Assembly (NCBI GenBank): GCA_947589305.1
Contig: CANQAP010000003.1
Coordinates: 173,772-237,771 of the forward strand
Reading direction: 5' to 3'
DNA length: 64,000 nucleotides
Source of the DNA: an uncultured Lachnospiraceae bacterium
GTDB lineage: Bacteria > Bacillota > Clostridia > Lachnospirales > Lachnospiraceae
Shown here: positions 26,356 to 34,404 of the stretch, in pieces
Layout of the letters: each line of letters starts with the position of its first letter
Numbering within the stretch: position 1 is the stretch's first letter
Translations under genes and position numbers: made by a program
The notes under the pieces: generated by a model
What the model saw: only the letters and a program-made list of their open reading frames with translations
The model's database searches: none
Told to the model about the DNA's origin: nothing

Positions 26356-27147
26356 ATGAATCAAGAGGAACGTTTAGATTATCTGATCAAAGAACTCTGT
26401 CAGGAATCAGCGGAATATCAGCATATAACCCTTCCAAACGGAGACCGCAAACGCATCCTTCGTTCTCTTATGAATATCCGGATGCCGAAACCGATCCGTC
26501 GTGAATTTCTAACGATTCAGGATGATTATTTAAAAGAAGAAGCCCGTACCAAGGGGATCGTATCACTTAACGATATTCCTACCATCCAAGAGCAATATGG
26601 TCGTTCATCCGCATACGCCAGCCGGATTTCCATATGGCAGGGTGACATCACGAGACTATCGGCAGATGCCATAGTAAACGCTGCAAATTCCAAAATGCTG
26701 GGATGCTTCATCCCTTGTCACGGATGTATTGATAATGCCATACACAGCGCCGCCGGGATGGAACTCCGGGCAGAATGCAACACGATCATGCTGCAACGAA
26801 ACCGCGACTTGTCAACCGGTGAAGCACTCATCACGAAGGGATATAATCTGCCTGCCAAATATGTGATCCATACCGTCGGTCCCATTGTATATCCTTCTCT
26901 TAACGAAACCCATAAACAACAACTGACCGCCTGCTACCGTTCTTGTCTGGAACTGGCGGAGCAATATGAATTAAAGAGCATCGCATTTTGCTGTATCTCC
27001 ACCGGGGAATTTCGTTTTCCGAATGATATAGCCGCATCCATTGCCGTCCGGACTGTACTGGACTATCTGCCGGACAGTCGGATCGAACGGGTGATCTTTA
27101 ACGTGTTTAAGGAAGAAGATCTCCTGCTCTATCAGCAGTTACTATAA
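26356..27147 (+). CDS. Zinc-containing macrodomain protein, probable ADP-ribosyl hydrolase
   Basis: 263 aa from the ATG at 26356. An N-terminal helical region of about 95 residues precedes a macrodomain: IWQGDITRLSADAIVNAANS (ADP-ribose-binding Asn), the insertion GCFIPCHGCIDNAIHSAAG whose Cys and His residues fit the Zn-Macro subgroup, then YVIHTVGPIV and CCISTGEFRFP. Zn-macrodomains reverse ADP-ribosylation by class M sirtuins on lipoylated carrier proteins in staphylococci and streptococci. None of those partner genes is next to it here. Confidence 0.9.
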   Translation: MNQEERLDYLIKELCQESAEYQHITLPNGDRKRILRSLMNIRMPKPIRREFLTIQDDYLKEEARTKGIVSLNDIPTIQEQYGRSSAYASRISIWQGDITRLSADAIVNAANSKMLGCFIPCHGCIDNAIHSAAGMELRAECNTIMLQRNRDLSTGEALITKGYNLPAKYVIHTVGPIVYPSLNETHKQQLTACYRSCLELAEQYELKSIAFCCISTGEFRFPNDIAASIAVRTVLDYLPDSRIERVIFNVFKEEDLLLYQQLL

Positions 27148-27181
27148 AGCGGCTGTTCCGCATCCATTTTAGGAATACTTA

Positions 27182-27210
27182 TTGTAAAGACCTTTGAATT
27201 CGGTTATAAT
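27182..27210 (+). promoter_or_regulatory. Promoter of glycosyltransferase operon
   Basis: TTGTAA (27182-27187), 17-bp spacer, TATAAT (27205-27210), about 50 bp upstream of the glycosyltransferase start at 27264. Confidence 0.65.
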
Positions 27211-27263
27211 AAAAATACTTATTTGATGGAACAAAGATGAGATTGACCGAAAGGAACCAACGA

Positions 27264-28073
27264 ATGGAACAAAGACGTCTCAAGCAGGGTATTCATACGT
27301 TTGTGATCTGTGCGTATAAAGAAAGTCCATATTTGGAGGAATGTATTCTATCTTTGAAAAATCAGACGTTTCAGAGTAAAGTCATTATGGTCACTTCTAC
27401 TTTGAATTCCCATATCCAAGAACTGGCACAACAGTATCAAATTCCACTGTTTCTCAATACGGGAGAAGGCGGGATCGCACAAGATTGGAATTTCGGAATT
27501 GCGCAATGCCACTCCAAGTATGTAACGATCGTGCATCAGGATGATGTCTATATGCCGGACTTTTTATGCGATACGCTTCGCCATTTGGCACGCAGACCCG
27601 ATGCCTTGATCTCCTTTTCCGACTACGGAGAAATCCGCGATGGGAAGCAGACAGTACGTTCCACACTGCTGACTGTCAAGAAATTATTGCTGCTGCCTTT
27701 GCGGATCCCGCGATTGCAACATTCCCGATTGATCAAAAGACGTTGTCTTTCACTTGGCAACCCGATCTGTTGTCCCTCTGTCACATACTGTATGGAACGT
27801 CTGACCACCCCTGTATTTCAGATACAATATGGCAGCAACCTAGACTGGCAGACGTGGGCGGACCTTGCAAAAGAGGACGGCAGCTTCGTATATATCCACA
27901 AAGTACTGATGTATCATCGCATTCATCAGGATTCCACCACCAGCGGTTTGATTGAAAATCATCAGCGGACCAAGGAAGATCATGAGATGTTAAGGCAGTT
28001 TTGGCCTGCTTTCCTTGCGAATATTTTGTCAAAGTTCTATGGCAAGGGTGAAACATTGAACAGCAAATCATAG
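27264..28073 (+). CDS. Glycosyltransferase family 2 protein
   Basis: 269 aa from the ATG at 27264 (AAAGGA upstream); an ATG at 27237 is an alternative. The GT-A fold shows HTFVICAYKESPYLEECILS at the N-terminus, AQDWNFGIAQC and an acidic metal site HQDDVYMPDF. The C-terminal region includes HRIHQDSTTSGL. It probably transfers a sugar during surface-polysaccharide synthesis. First gene of an operon with a second GT2 and a DUF2304 gene. Confidence 0.85.
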   Translation: MEQRRLKQGIHTFVICAYKESPYLEECILSLKNQTFQSKVIMVTSTLNSHIQELAQQYQIPLFLNTGEGGIAQDWNFGIAQCHSKYVTIVHQDDVYMPDFLCDTLRHLARRPDALISFSDYGEIRDGKQTVRSTLLTVKKLLLLPLRIPRLQHSRLIKRRCLSLGNPICCPSVTYCMERLTTPVFQIQYGSNLDWQTWADLAKEDGSFVYIHKVLMYHRIHQDSTTSGLIENHQRTKEDHEMLRQFWPAFLANILSKFYGKGETLNSKS

Positions 28074-28083
28074 GAGAAGGAAT

Positions 28084-28767
28084 ATGAAAGTATTAGTCAT
28101 TATACCGGCATATAATGAAGAAGAAAATATTGAACGTGTCGTCAATGACATGACCAGTCAATATCGTGAATATGATTATGTCATCATCAATGACGGCTCT
28201 AAAGATCAGACCTCTGCCATCTGCCACGCCAACCACTATAACATTGTGGATCTACCGGTCAATTTAGGACTGGAGGGTGCGTTTCAGACCGGTTTAAAAT
28301 ATGCGGACTTACACGATTATGATTATGCCGTACAGTTAGATGCAGATGGGCAGCACAGCCCCGTATATATCAAAGACATGATCCAAAAAGCGCAAGAAGG
28401 GTATGATATCGTGATCGGTTCCCGCTTTGTGACTGAAAAAAAGCCTTGGAACGCCCGTATGTTGGGAAACCGTATGATCGAAGCGGCAATTCGTATATCC
28501 ACCGGAAAGAAGATCACGGATCCCACTTCCGGTATGCGTCTCTACAATCGGAACATGATACATGAATTTGCCAGTAATATTAATTACGGACCGGAACCGG
28601 ATACCATTTCATTCTTATTAAAGCAGGGGGTAGCGGTTGCCAGCGTTCAGGTGACGATGCAGGAACGCATCGCAGGAAAAAGCTACCTGAACTTTGCACG
28701 TTCCGCATCTTATATGATGCGTATGATGATAGCGATTTTACTGATCAACAATTTTAGAAAAAGGTAG
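28084..28767 (+). CDS. Polyprenyl-phosphate glycosyltransferase (DPM1-like GT2)
   Basis: 227 aa. It opens VLVIIPAYNEEENIERVVND, has NDGSKD and the metal-binding QLDADGQH, then TSGMRLYNR, matching dolichyl/undecaprenyl-phosphate mannosyltransferase-like enzymes that make lipid-linked single-sugar donors. The C-terminus has a hydrophobic stretch (MMRMMIAILLINNF), probably peripheral to the membrane. Pairing with a DUF2304 protein immediately downstream is frequent in Firmicutes polysaccharide loci. Confidence 0.9.
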   Translation: MKVLVIIPAYNEEENIERVVNDMTSQYREYDYVIINDGSKDQTSAICHANHYNIVDLPVNLGLEGAFQTGLKYADLHDYDYAVQLDADGQHSPVYIKDMIQKAQEGYDIVIGSRFVTEKKPWNARMLGNRMIEAAIRISTGKKITDPTSGMRLYNRNMIHEFASNINYGPEPDTISFLLKQGVAVASVQVTMQERIAGKSYLNFARSASYMMRMMIAILLINNFRKR

Positions 28768-28776
28768 GGTGAACAT

Positions 28777-29187
28777 ATGTCGATTGCATTACGGATTTTA
28801 TTGATCGTCGTATCTGTATTCAGCATGGTCATTATGATGAGAAAGATACGCCAATCCAAATTTCAAATTGAATACGCTATATTTTGGATTCTATTTGCCC
28901 TTATATTGATTGTCATGGCGGTTTTCCCAACACTGACTATCCGGCTGGCAACCTTGATCGGCATACAGTCGCCGGTGAACATGGTCTTTTTAATGATTAT
29001 TTTCGTGCTGATGGCAAAACTGTTTTACCTGAACATTCAGATTTCCCATCTGGAATACACCGTGAAGGAATTGGTTCAGAAATTGGCTTTAAATGAACAT
29101 CACGCATTGGATTCGGAAGCGGAATCCTCTGACAAAGAAGCAGTGTCCGCTCCGGAATCCTCTGACGAGACCGAAAATACGCATTGA
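28777..29187 (+). CDS. DUF2304 family membrane protein
   Basis: 136 aa with three membrane helices (ALRILLIVVSVFSMVIMM, YAIFWILFALILIVMAVFP, MVFLMIIFVLMAKLFYL), then a helical cytoplasmic segment (ISHLEYTVKELVQKLAL) and an acidic tail. This is the usual layout of DUF2304 proteins, encoded next to DPM1-like glycosyltransferases and thought to assist them at the membrane. It is 9 bp after the glycosyltransferase gene. Confidence 0.85.
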   Translation: MSIALRILLIVVSVFSMVIMMRKIRQSKFQIEYAIFWILFALILIVMAVFPTLTIRLATLIGIQSPVNMVFLMIIFVLMAKLFYLNIQISHLEYTVKELVQKLALNEHHALDSEAESSDKEAVSAPESSDETENTH

Positions 29188-29200
29188 TCATCATGTATGA

Positions 29201-30067
29201 CTAGTTAGCCTCAAAGTAGAAGTACAGGTAACCGGTTTCTTTATTATTTGTCAAAGAACTGATCGTATCTACATACATGTCAATCTGTTGCCACTTCTGT
29301 CTGTCCGTATCTTTGCCATCCGGAAGATAATAAAAGGTTCCGTTGCCATGCCCACTTTCATTTGCCCAATCATCTAAATAGGCATCTAAGTTATCATACC
29401 CCTTGACATTTGCATTAAAGATCTCTTCCGTATTTCCTGTCACTACCGACTGATTGGAACACTCAATCACCAGCCGATGTGTAACTATGCGGATCTCAAT
29501 ACCTTTCAATGGTGTGTTACAGTCAAAGTCATACAGTTCTTGATTAATACCCCTTGTTCCTTCCGCTATGTATGGAAATGTTTGATATCCCAGCACCGGA
29601 TAACCAATGGACTGCGACCACGAGTCAAAGATACTTTGCGGCAACGGATCTGCACTTCGGATCAGGCACCCAGAGGTAACCATTTGGGCTGAGTTTGGTC
29701 CCGTATGGTAGTAGCAAGGATATCCCCGACCACTATAAAAAGTTCTGTCACATGTAACCGATTCCTGATAGTCAACATAATCATATAGCGGATAATCCCC
29801 GCCTGTAATCATCTCTCCCTCCCTAAAATAATATTGTTCCTCTGTGCCGTCATCTCGCATGAAGGTCCATACATAATCATAAGACAGTACCTCCTTTGCG
29901 GCAAAGCAAAATACACTCTGTAACGCACTATCCGAGACCGGTTTTTGCCTTGAAGAGGACTGCCGGAGGCTGTCCATGGCAGCATTTATCTGCGGAATCG
30001 CGCTGGAATCCGATACCTTTTTAGATGACTCCATGCACGATAAGCTGACTTCTTTAAAAAACCGCAT
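29201..30067 (-). CDS. Unrecognised protein, N-terminus probably lost
   Basis: Open frame of 288 codons. The region from about residue 40 onward looks like a real, Tyr- and Gly-rich extracellular-type protein (VWTFMRDDGTEEQYYFREGE; CYYHTGPNSAQMVTSGC; STISSL-type C-terminus with YLYFYFEAN). No family is recognised. No signal peptide remains, none of the candidate ATGs (30067, 30034, 29977) has a ribosome-binding site, and the first 30 codons overlap an oppositely oriented GGDEF gene. I read it as a 5'-truncated gene; expression is doubtful. Confidence 0.5.
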   Translation of the reverse strand: MRFFKEVSLSCMESSKKVSDSSAIPQINAAMDSLRQSSSRQKPVSDSALQSVFCFAAKEVLSYDYVWTFMRDDGTEEQYYFREGEMITGGDYPLYDYVDYQESVTCDRTFYSGRGYPCYYHTGPNSAQMVTSGCLIRSADPLPQSIFDSWSQSIGYPVLGYQTFPYIAEGTRGINQELYDFDCNTPLKGIEIRIVTHRLVIECSNQSVVTGNTEEIFNANVKGYDNLDAYLDDWANESGHGNGTFYYLPDGKDTDRQKWQQIDMYVDTISSLTNNKETGYLYFYFEAN

Positions 30068-30518
30068 TGGTTTTCACAACGACTATGAACATATGTGTTC
30101 CGATGGTCAAAACGAACAACAGACCGAACAACGCGCCTTATTTATCTGTGATATTGATTTCTTTAAAAAGATCAATGACGTATACGGACACAATGCCGGT
30201 GACGCGGCATTGCGCCACGTGTCCGATATCCTTCGCAATCACATTGGATCCCAAGACAACGTATACCGCTGGGGCGGAGAAGAATTCATTGTCATCTTGG
30301 CACAGGGCGGTTTACAAGATGCGGCGGCTCTGGCAGAACACATACGCCAGACCATTATGGATTCCGTCTGTGTGTTTGAAGGAACCAATATTAAAATGAC
30401 TATGAGTTTCGGTTGTACGGAAATTGACTTTTCCAAAACGGCAGAAGAAAATATCGCAGTTGCCGATGAGAAACTATATCAGGCAAAGGAATCGGGCAGA
30501 AACCGGGTGATCGCATAA
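29976..30518 (+). CDS. Stand-alone GGDEF domain, probably truncated diguanylate cyclase
   Basis: 180 aa consisting almost entirely of one GGDEF domain: LTSLKNRIGFHNDYEH, ICDIDFFKKINDVYGHNAGD, YRWGGEEFIVIL and FGCTEIDFSKTAEENIAVAD. The active-site motif is GGEEF. Only about 22 residues precede the domain, so any sensor or membrane part is missing. GGAGG lies six bases before the ATG, so it may still be translated, but no promoter is evident and it overlaps the head of the opposite-strand gene. Probably a remnant of a longer receptor. Confidence 0.7.
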   Translation: MAAFICGIALESDTFLDDSMHDKLTSLKNRIGFHNDYEHMCSDGQNEQQTEQRALFICDIDFFKKINDVYGHNAGDAALRHVSDILRNHIGSQDNVYRWGGEEFIVILAQGGLQDAAALAEHIRQTIMDSVCVFEGTNIKMTMSFGCTEIDFSKTAEENIAVADEKLYQAKESGRNRVIA

Positions 30519-30553
30519 TCGTCACCGCGCGCGGCTTCGTTTCCGCATGCGTC

Positions 30554-31975
30554 TCATTCGCAGGTCCTCTCCTGCGCATACTCGCGGCTCCCCAGTTCCC
30601 GATATGTCCGAACGATCAAAACAAGCGCGATCCCAAACGTCAGAATGTCAGACGCCGGCATGGAATATAGCACTCCATCCAATCCCCAAAACATGGGCAG
30701 GAGAAGAGCAAATCCTACTCCGAACACGATCTCACGCACCATGGAAAGCATCGTAGATGCCGCCGCTTTTCCCATTGCCTGCAAAAAGATAAAACACGCC
30801 TTGTTGACACAGGCAAAAACGATCATACATAGATAGATGCGGAATGCTTTTTCCGCAAAATCCGTATAGTATACACTTTCATTTGCCGCGCCGAAAATCG
30901 CGATCAACTGTTTCGGAAATCCTTCGACAATGACGAATGCCACACAGCCGACCATTGCTTCTGCAAGCAACAGTTTTGTGAACAATTCCCTCACTCTGTG
31001 ATGATATCCGGCACCCATGTTGTATCCGGCGATCGGGATACAGCCTGCCGCCATGCCCACTACGATTGAAATCACAATCTGAAAGAACTTCATCACGATC
31101 CCGACGACCGCCATCGGAATCTGCGCATATCCTTCCTGTCCAAACACCGCATCGGCGGCACTGTATTTACAGATCATATTGTTAATGGCTGCCATGGCTG
31201 CAACTAACGATATCTGAGACAAAAAACTGGTGATCCCTAACGTCAACGTTTTACGGGATACTGTCCGGTCGATACGGTAATCCGGTTTCTCCGGTTTGAT
31301 CCGTTTCATATTACAAAGATATCCCAGCGCCAAAACAGCCGTCAGAATCTGTCCCGCAACGGTGGCGACAGCCGCGCCCATCATCCCCCATCGGAACACA
31401 AAAATAAACACCGGATCCAAGATCAGATTAACTGCGGCGCCGGCTAATGTGGATAGCATGGCAAATTTCGGGGATCCGTCTGCCCGTATGATCGGATTCA
31501 TCGCCTGCCCAAACATATAAAACGGTATCCCTAAAGCGATATAGAAAAAGTATTCCTTTGAATATTGAAAGGTGGCTGCGTTCACTGTACCGCCAAACAC
31601 CGTCAGGATCGGTTCCGCCAAGACCAGATAGATGATACATAACGCCACACTGCTGAGGATTGTCAAAACCACCGCATTGCCTACGCTCTTTTTAGCATTC
31701 ATCATTTCCTTTTTTCCAAGACTCAGGCTCACAAAGGCACAGCATCCGTCTCCTATCATAACGGCTATCGCCAATGCAATGACCGTGAGCGGAAACACCA
31801 CCGTATTTGCCGCGTTTCCAAACGAGCCAAGATACTCCGCGTTTGCAATAAAAATCTGGTCTACGATATTATACAAAGCTCCGACCAAAAGTGAAATCAT
31901 GCACGGAACGGAATATTGTTTCATCAAACGCCCGATCCGCTCCGTTCCTAACCATTGATTTGAATTTGTTTCCAT
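30554..31975 (-). CDS. MATE-family efflux transporter with attenuator-like leader
   Basis: 473 aa, about 12 membrane helices, opening IGRLMKQYSVPCMISLLVGA followed by LYNIVDQIFIANAEYLGSFG, typical of MepA-type MATE pumps in Firmicutes. AAAGGAC lies just before the ATG. A strong promoter at 32120-32148 starts transcription 138 nt upstream, and two successive terminator-like hairpins occupy that leader, so expression is probably conditional. It converges with the truncated GGDEF gene. Confidence 0.92.
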   Translation of the reverse strand: METNSNQWLGTERIGRLMKQYSVPCMISLLVGALYNIVDQIFIANAEYLGSFGNAANTVVFPLTVIALAIAVMIGDGCCAFVSLSLGKKEMMNAKKSVGNAVVLTILSSVALCIIYLVLAEPILTVFGGTVNAATFQYSKEYFFYIALGIPFYMFGQAMNPIIRADGSPKFAMLSTLAGAAVNLILDPVFIFVFRWGMMGAAVATVAGQILTAVLALGYLCNMKRIKPEKPDYRIDRTVSRKTLTLGITSFLSQISLVAAMAAINNMICKYSAADAVFGQEGYAQIPMAVVGIVMKFFQIVISIVVGMAAGCIPIAGYNMGAGYHHRVRELFTKLLLAEAMVGCVAFVIVEGFPKQLIAIFGAANESVYYTDFAEKAFRIYLCMIVFACVNKACFIFLQAMGKAAASTMLSMVREIVFGVGFALLLPMFWGLDGVLYSMPASDILTFGIALVLIVRTYRELGSREYAQERTCE

Positions 31976-31986
31976 GTCCTTTTACC

Positions 31987-32045
31987 TTCCTTACATAAAA
32001 ATAGCGCGCCGCCTGAATCACTGAATGATTCTTTTCAGGCTACAC
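31987..32045 (-). promoter_or_regulatory. Second leader hairpin of the MATE gene
   Basis: In the transcript AGCGTGTAGCCTGAA pairs with TTCAGGCGGCGCGCT over 15 positions (two G-U pairs, one A-G mismatch), followed by ATTTTT and then the ribosome-binding region. Approximate extent given. Its 5' arm can instead pair with the 3' arm of the first hairpin, which would open both. Confidence 0.6.
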
Positions 32046-32063
32046 GCTTTGTGTTGATCAATC

Positions 32064-32113
32064 AAAAAACGTGCAGCACTCAACTGGACTTACGCATGGA
32101 GTGCTACACGTTT
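32064..32113 (-). terminator. First leader hairpin of the MATE gene (intrinsic terminator)
   Basis: AAACGTGTAGCACTC (32099-32113) pairs with GAGTGCTGCACGTTT (32067-32081) over 15 bp (one G-U) and is followed by a run of T. The hairpin starts at the predicted +1 of the MATE promoter. The loop contains a tiny frame, MRKSS then stop, whose TGA enters the 3' arm; no ribosome-binding site is seen for it. Confidence 0.75.
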
Positions 32114-32119
32114 GTCATT

Positions 32120-32148
32120 ACTATACGCAAAAAAACGATAGTTGTCAA
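32120..32148 (-). promoter_or_regulatory. Promoter of the MATE gene
   Basis: Reverse-strand TTGACA (32143-32148), 17-bp spacer, TATAGT (32120-32125): near-consensus. Predicted start near 32113, exactly at the base of the first leader hairpin. Confidence 0.85.
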
Positions 32149-32237
32149 AGGTAATATTGAACAAAAATCAAACATATCATATCGTGACATTTCTACCATA
32201 TCCTTATGATACCCGTTTGATCCTATTTATTGTTTCG

Positions 32238-32729
32238 TTATAATTCGTGATAGTATGGACAGATATCTTCATAATGTCCGTCACGCATCCGAAAACCGTT
32301 TGGAATGGTTCCCAACCGGACAAAACCCAACCGTTCATACAGATGCCTTGCATGGAGATTCGTCGCTACGACTGCATTAAACTGCAAAATCCTGTATCCC
32401 AGTTCTTTCCCTTTTTGCAGGCAGTCTTTTACCAAGGTTTCCCCGATATGCTCTCCTCTGTTTTCTTTCCGGACCGCATAACTTGCGTTACAGATATGCC
32501 CACATCTTCCGATATTATTCGGATGCAGAATATACAATCCCAAGACCGTGCCTGATGTATCTACGGCGACCCCACAATATGTTTGCGAGGCAAAAAACAC
32601 ATGCCCGGTTTTCTCATTTAAGATTTCCTCCTGCGGAAAGGCTATGCCTTCTTCCACTACCTCATTCCATATCCTGATCATAGCTGTTTCATCTGTGACA
32701 TTATATTGTCTAACGGTAATGCTGTGCAT
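32238..32729 (-). CDS. GNAT-family N-acetyltransferase
   Basis: 163 aa with the GNAT core: an N-terminal ITVRQYNVTDETAMIRIWNE, the acetyl-CoA loop region RKENRGEHIGETLVKDCLQK and the C-terminal LHARHLYERLGFVRLGTIPN and EDICPYYHEL. These endings resemble amino-acid or phosphinothricin-type acetyltransferases, but the substrate is not determinable. It lies between the MATE leader and the MFS gene, all leftward, about 40 bp after the MFS stop. Confidence 0.85.
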   Translation of the reverse strand: MHSITVRQYNVTDETAMIRIWNEVVEEGIAFPQEEILNEKTGHVFFASQTYCGVAVDTSGTVLGLYILHPNNIGRCGHICNASYAVRKENRGEHIGETLVKDCLQKGKELGYRILQFNAVVATNLHARHLYERLGFVRLGTIPNGFRMRDGHYEDICPYYHEL

Positions 32730-32768
32730 GATTGACTCCTTTGTCCTGTTTTCGATCCGCAGACCGTT

Positions 32769-34076
32769 TTATTCGTCTTGACGGATCGGGATTTCCCCGT
32801 TTCCCGGTTTCAACATCGTTTTCACTCTTTTATAAAATATGAAACTGAACAGGCTTCCCAAAATGCCGGTGCCTAAAAACATGACTGCCATGCCGGCGCC
32901 TGCTCCTTCGCCTACCAGCAAATGAAGAAATGCTGTCACGCGGTTATCCGTCATCATAAACGGTTCAAGTACATAATCTGCCAATGCTCCGCCCAATAAA
33001 ATCCCGAGTGGGATCGTGCAGAACTGTATGGCATTTCTGACTGCAAAAATACGCCCTTGTATGTCTGTCGGAACCGTATCATAAAACATCAGATTCTGCC
33101 CTGCATTGATAAACGGAATCGGCAGACTTGCCATCAGACCCGCAAAGGACCATATGATCACATTCTGACCAAGTCCCATCATCAGATCTCCCAGCAAGAA
33201 AGAAAGCATGGCGGAGAAATAAATCATATCCACACTGTTTTTCCCGAATTTACCGGTTGCAACGATCAAGCCGCCTACGATTCCGCCGATGCCCATAATG
33301 GCATTTACCACGCCGAGCGCTACAGAATCATTTCCGCTTCTTGCCAGAATCATAGGATTTAAAATGTTCTCGTAGGTCAGTCTGGAAAGAAAGTTTAAAA
33401 GCGCCATGGTCAAAATGACGATCAAAATCGCTTGGTTGTGTTTCAGGTAGTCGAAGCCTTCCGCACACCCTGCAAAAATAGCCTTTTTGTCTGTTTTTGC
33501 CGGTTCGTCTTGCGGAATCCGTATACATACCAATACGATAAATGCAATCGCAAAGCTGCACAGATCTATGCACAAGATGACCGGTAAGCCTCCTGCTGCA
33601 TACAAAGCGGCAGCGCATACAGGCGCAAGTACCATGATCAGATTTCCGGAAAAGGAATTCATGCCACTGACCTGCGCCAGTTTTTCTTTTGGCACCATTT
33701 TCCCAACCGCTACCGAAGAAGCAGGTCCCTGAAAGGCATTCATCAGACCGATCACAAAATTCACGATATAAATATGATACATCTGCAGGATGTGGAACGA
33801 GCTTAGCAACAGAACCGCTACGGAACATACTGCTGCAAAAGCATCGGACGCCAGCATCACCGGCTTTTTTCTATGATTGTCCACAAATGCTCCCGCAACG
33901 ATACTCACTAAAATATATGGCACATAATTGAAAAATGACATCAGTGACACGGTCATGGCCGCATGACTCTGTTCATATGCCCATAAAATCAGGGCAAAGC
34001 CCGTCATCTGACTTCCCATCTGTGATAGCGCCTGACTCAGCCAAAATATAATATATTTTCTAAAATTTTTATTCAT
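32769..34076 (-). CDS. MFS drug efflux transporter (DHA3-like)
   Basis: 435 aa with about 12 membrane helices. The N-terminus (FWLSQALSQMGSQMTGFALI, then VSIVAGAFVDNHRKKPVMLA) resembles DHA3-group pumps such as Mef-type macrolide exporters, although it is not close enough to give a mef name. AAGGAG precedes the start. A 260-nt leader with its own translated frame and pairing segments lies upstream, as found for several antibiotic-inducible resistance genes. Confidence 0.88.
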   Translation of the reverse strand: MNKNFRKYIIFWLSQALSQMGSQMTGFALILWAYEQSHAAMTVSLMSFFNYVPYILVSIVAGAFVDNHRKKPVMLASDAFAAVCSVAVLLLSSFHILQMYHIYIVNFVIGLMNAFQGPASSVAVGKMVPKEKLAQVSGMNSFSGNLIMVLAPVCAAALYAAGGLPVILCIDLCSFAIAFIVLVCIRIPQDEPAKTDKKAIFAGCAEGFDYLKHNQAILIVILTMALLNFLSRLTYENILNPMILARSGNDSVALGVVNAIMGIGGIVGGLIVATGKFGKNSVDMIYFSAMLSFLLGDLMMGLGQNVIIWSFAGLMASLPIPFINAGQNLMFYDTVPTDIQGRIFAVRNAIQFCTIPLGILLGGALADYVLEPFMMTDNRVTAFLHLLVGEGAGAGMAVMFLGTGILGSLFSFIFYKRVKTMLKPGNGEIPIRQDE

Positions 34077-34186
34077 CGAATCATTCTCCTTATAGTGTTA
34101 TTATTGACATATCCTATAAGTACAAAATCCGATGCGGGCAATATCTTCAGGTTCTTTTACAAATCTATGTAGAAGGTTTCCTGCGT

Positions 34187-34270
34187 TTATAGCCTCTGTA
34201 CAAGCATTGCCCTGCAAACAGACCTTGTACAGAGCTTACCGCTTAAATCAATATTCATATGGCATAACAT
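34187..34270 (-). CDS. Leader peptide of the MFS pump gene (27 aa)
   Basis: A short frame starting MLCHMNIDLSGKLCTRSVCR and ending AMLVQRL then TAA. It has a strong ribosome-binding site (GGGAGGGA, six to seven bases upstream) and lies 64 nt after a predicted transcription start. Its second half contains an 11-bp perfect inverted repeat. Such coding leaders sit upstream of tetracycline, macrolide and lincosamide resistance genes, where a drug-stalled ribosome alters mRNA folding. Function here is inferred from layout. Confidence 0.7.
   Translation of the reverse strand: MLCHMNIDLSGKLCTRSVCRAMLVQRL
34194..34234 (-). repeat. 11-bp inverted repeat inside the leader frame
   Basis: CTCTGTACAAG (34194-34204) and CTTGTACAGAG (34224-34234), perfect, 19-nt loop. 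The transcript's loop contains GCAGGGCAAT, which can also pair with ATTGCCCGC at 34134-34142 in the stretch before the pump gene, giving two competing folds. Confidence 0.75.
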
Positions 34271-34340
34271 AATATGTCCCTCCCGTGTAGGTTTATTCTG
34301 TTTACGTATTTATGCGTAAATAATCGTCGCTTATGTGATG

Positions 34341-34368
34341 ATTATAGCAAAAGCAACAGGATTTTCAA
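34341..34368 (-). promoter_or_regulatory. Promoter of leader peptide / MFS transcript
   Basis: Reverse-strand TTGAAA (34363-34368), 16-bp spacer, TGC plus TATAAT (34341-34346), an extended -10. Just downstream, 34301-34320 holds an inverted repeat TTTACG..CGTAAA that could be an operator or a small hairpin. Together with the leader peptide this accounts for the 34077-34404 intergenic stretch. Confidence 0.7.
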
Positions 34369-34404
34369 TTTTCATGAGTAGCATCGTTTTATCATGGATA
34401 TGTC

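Noticed and set aside
31976..32113. Guanidine-II or guanidine-III riboswitch before the MATE gene
   Set aside because: Two hairpins are present but loops lack the ACGR pattern of guanidine-II, and no guanidine-III pseudoknot sequence is visible.
33328..33828. 166-codon reverse-strand frame inside the MFS gene
   Set aside because: Out-of-frame shadow of a membrane protein gene with no start signals and a Cys/Arg-rich random composition.
32769..34270. Naming the MFS pump mef or tet(40)
   Set aside because: Overall topology and leader fit inducible drug pumps, but the sequence does not match either closely enough from memory.
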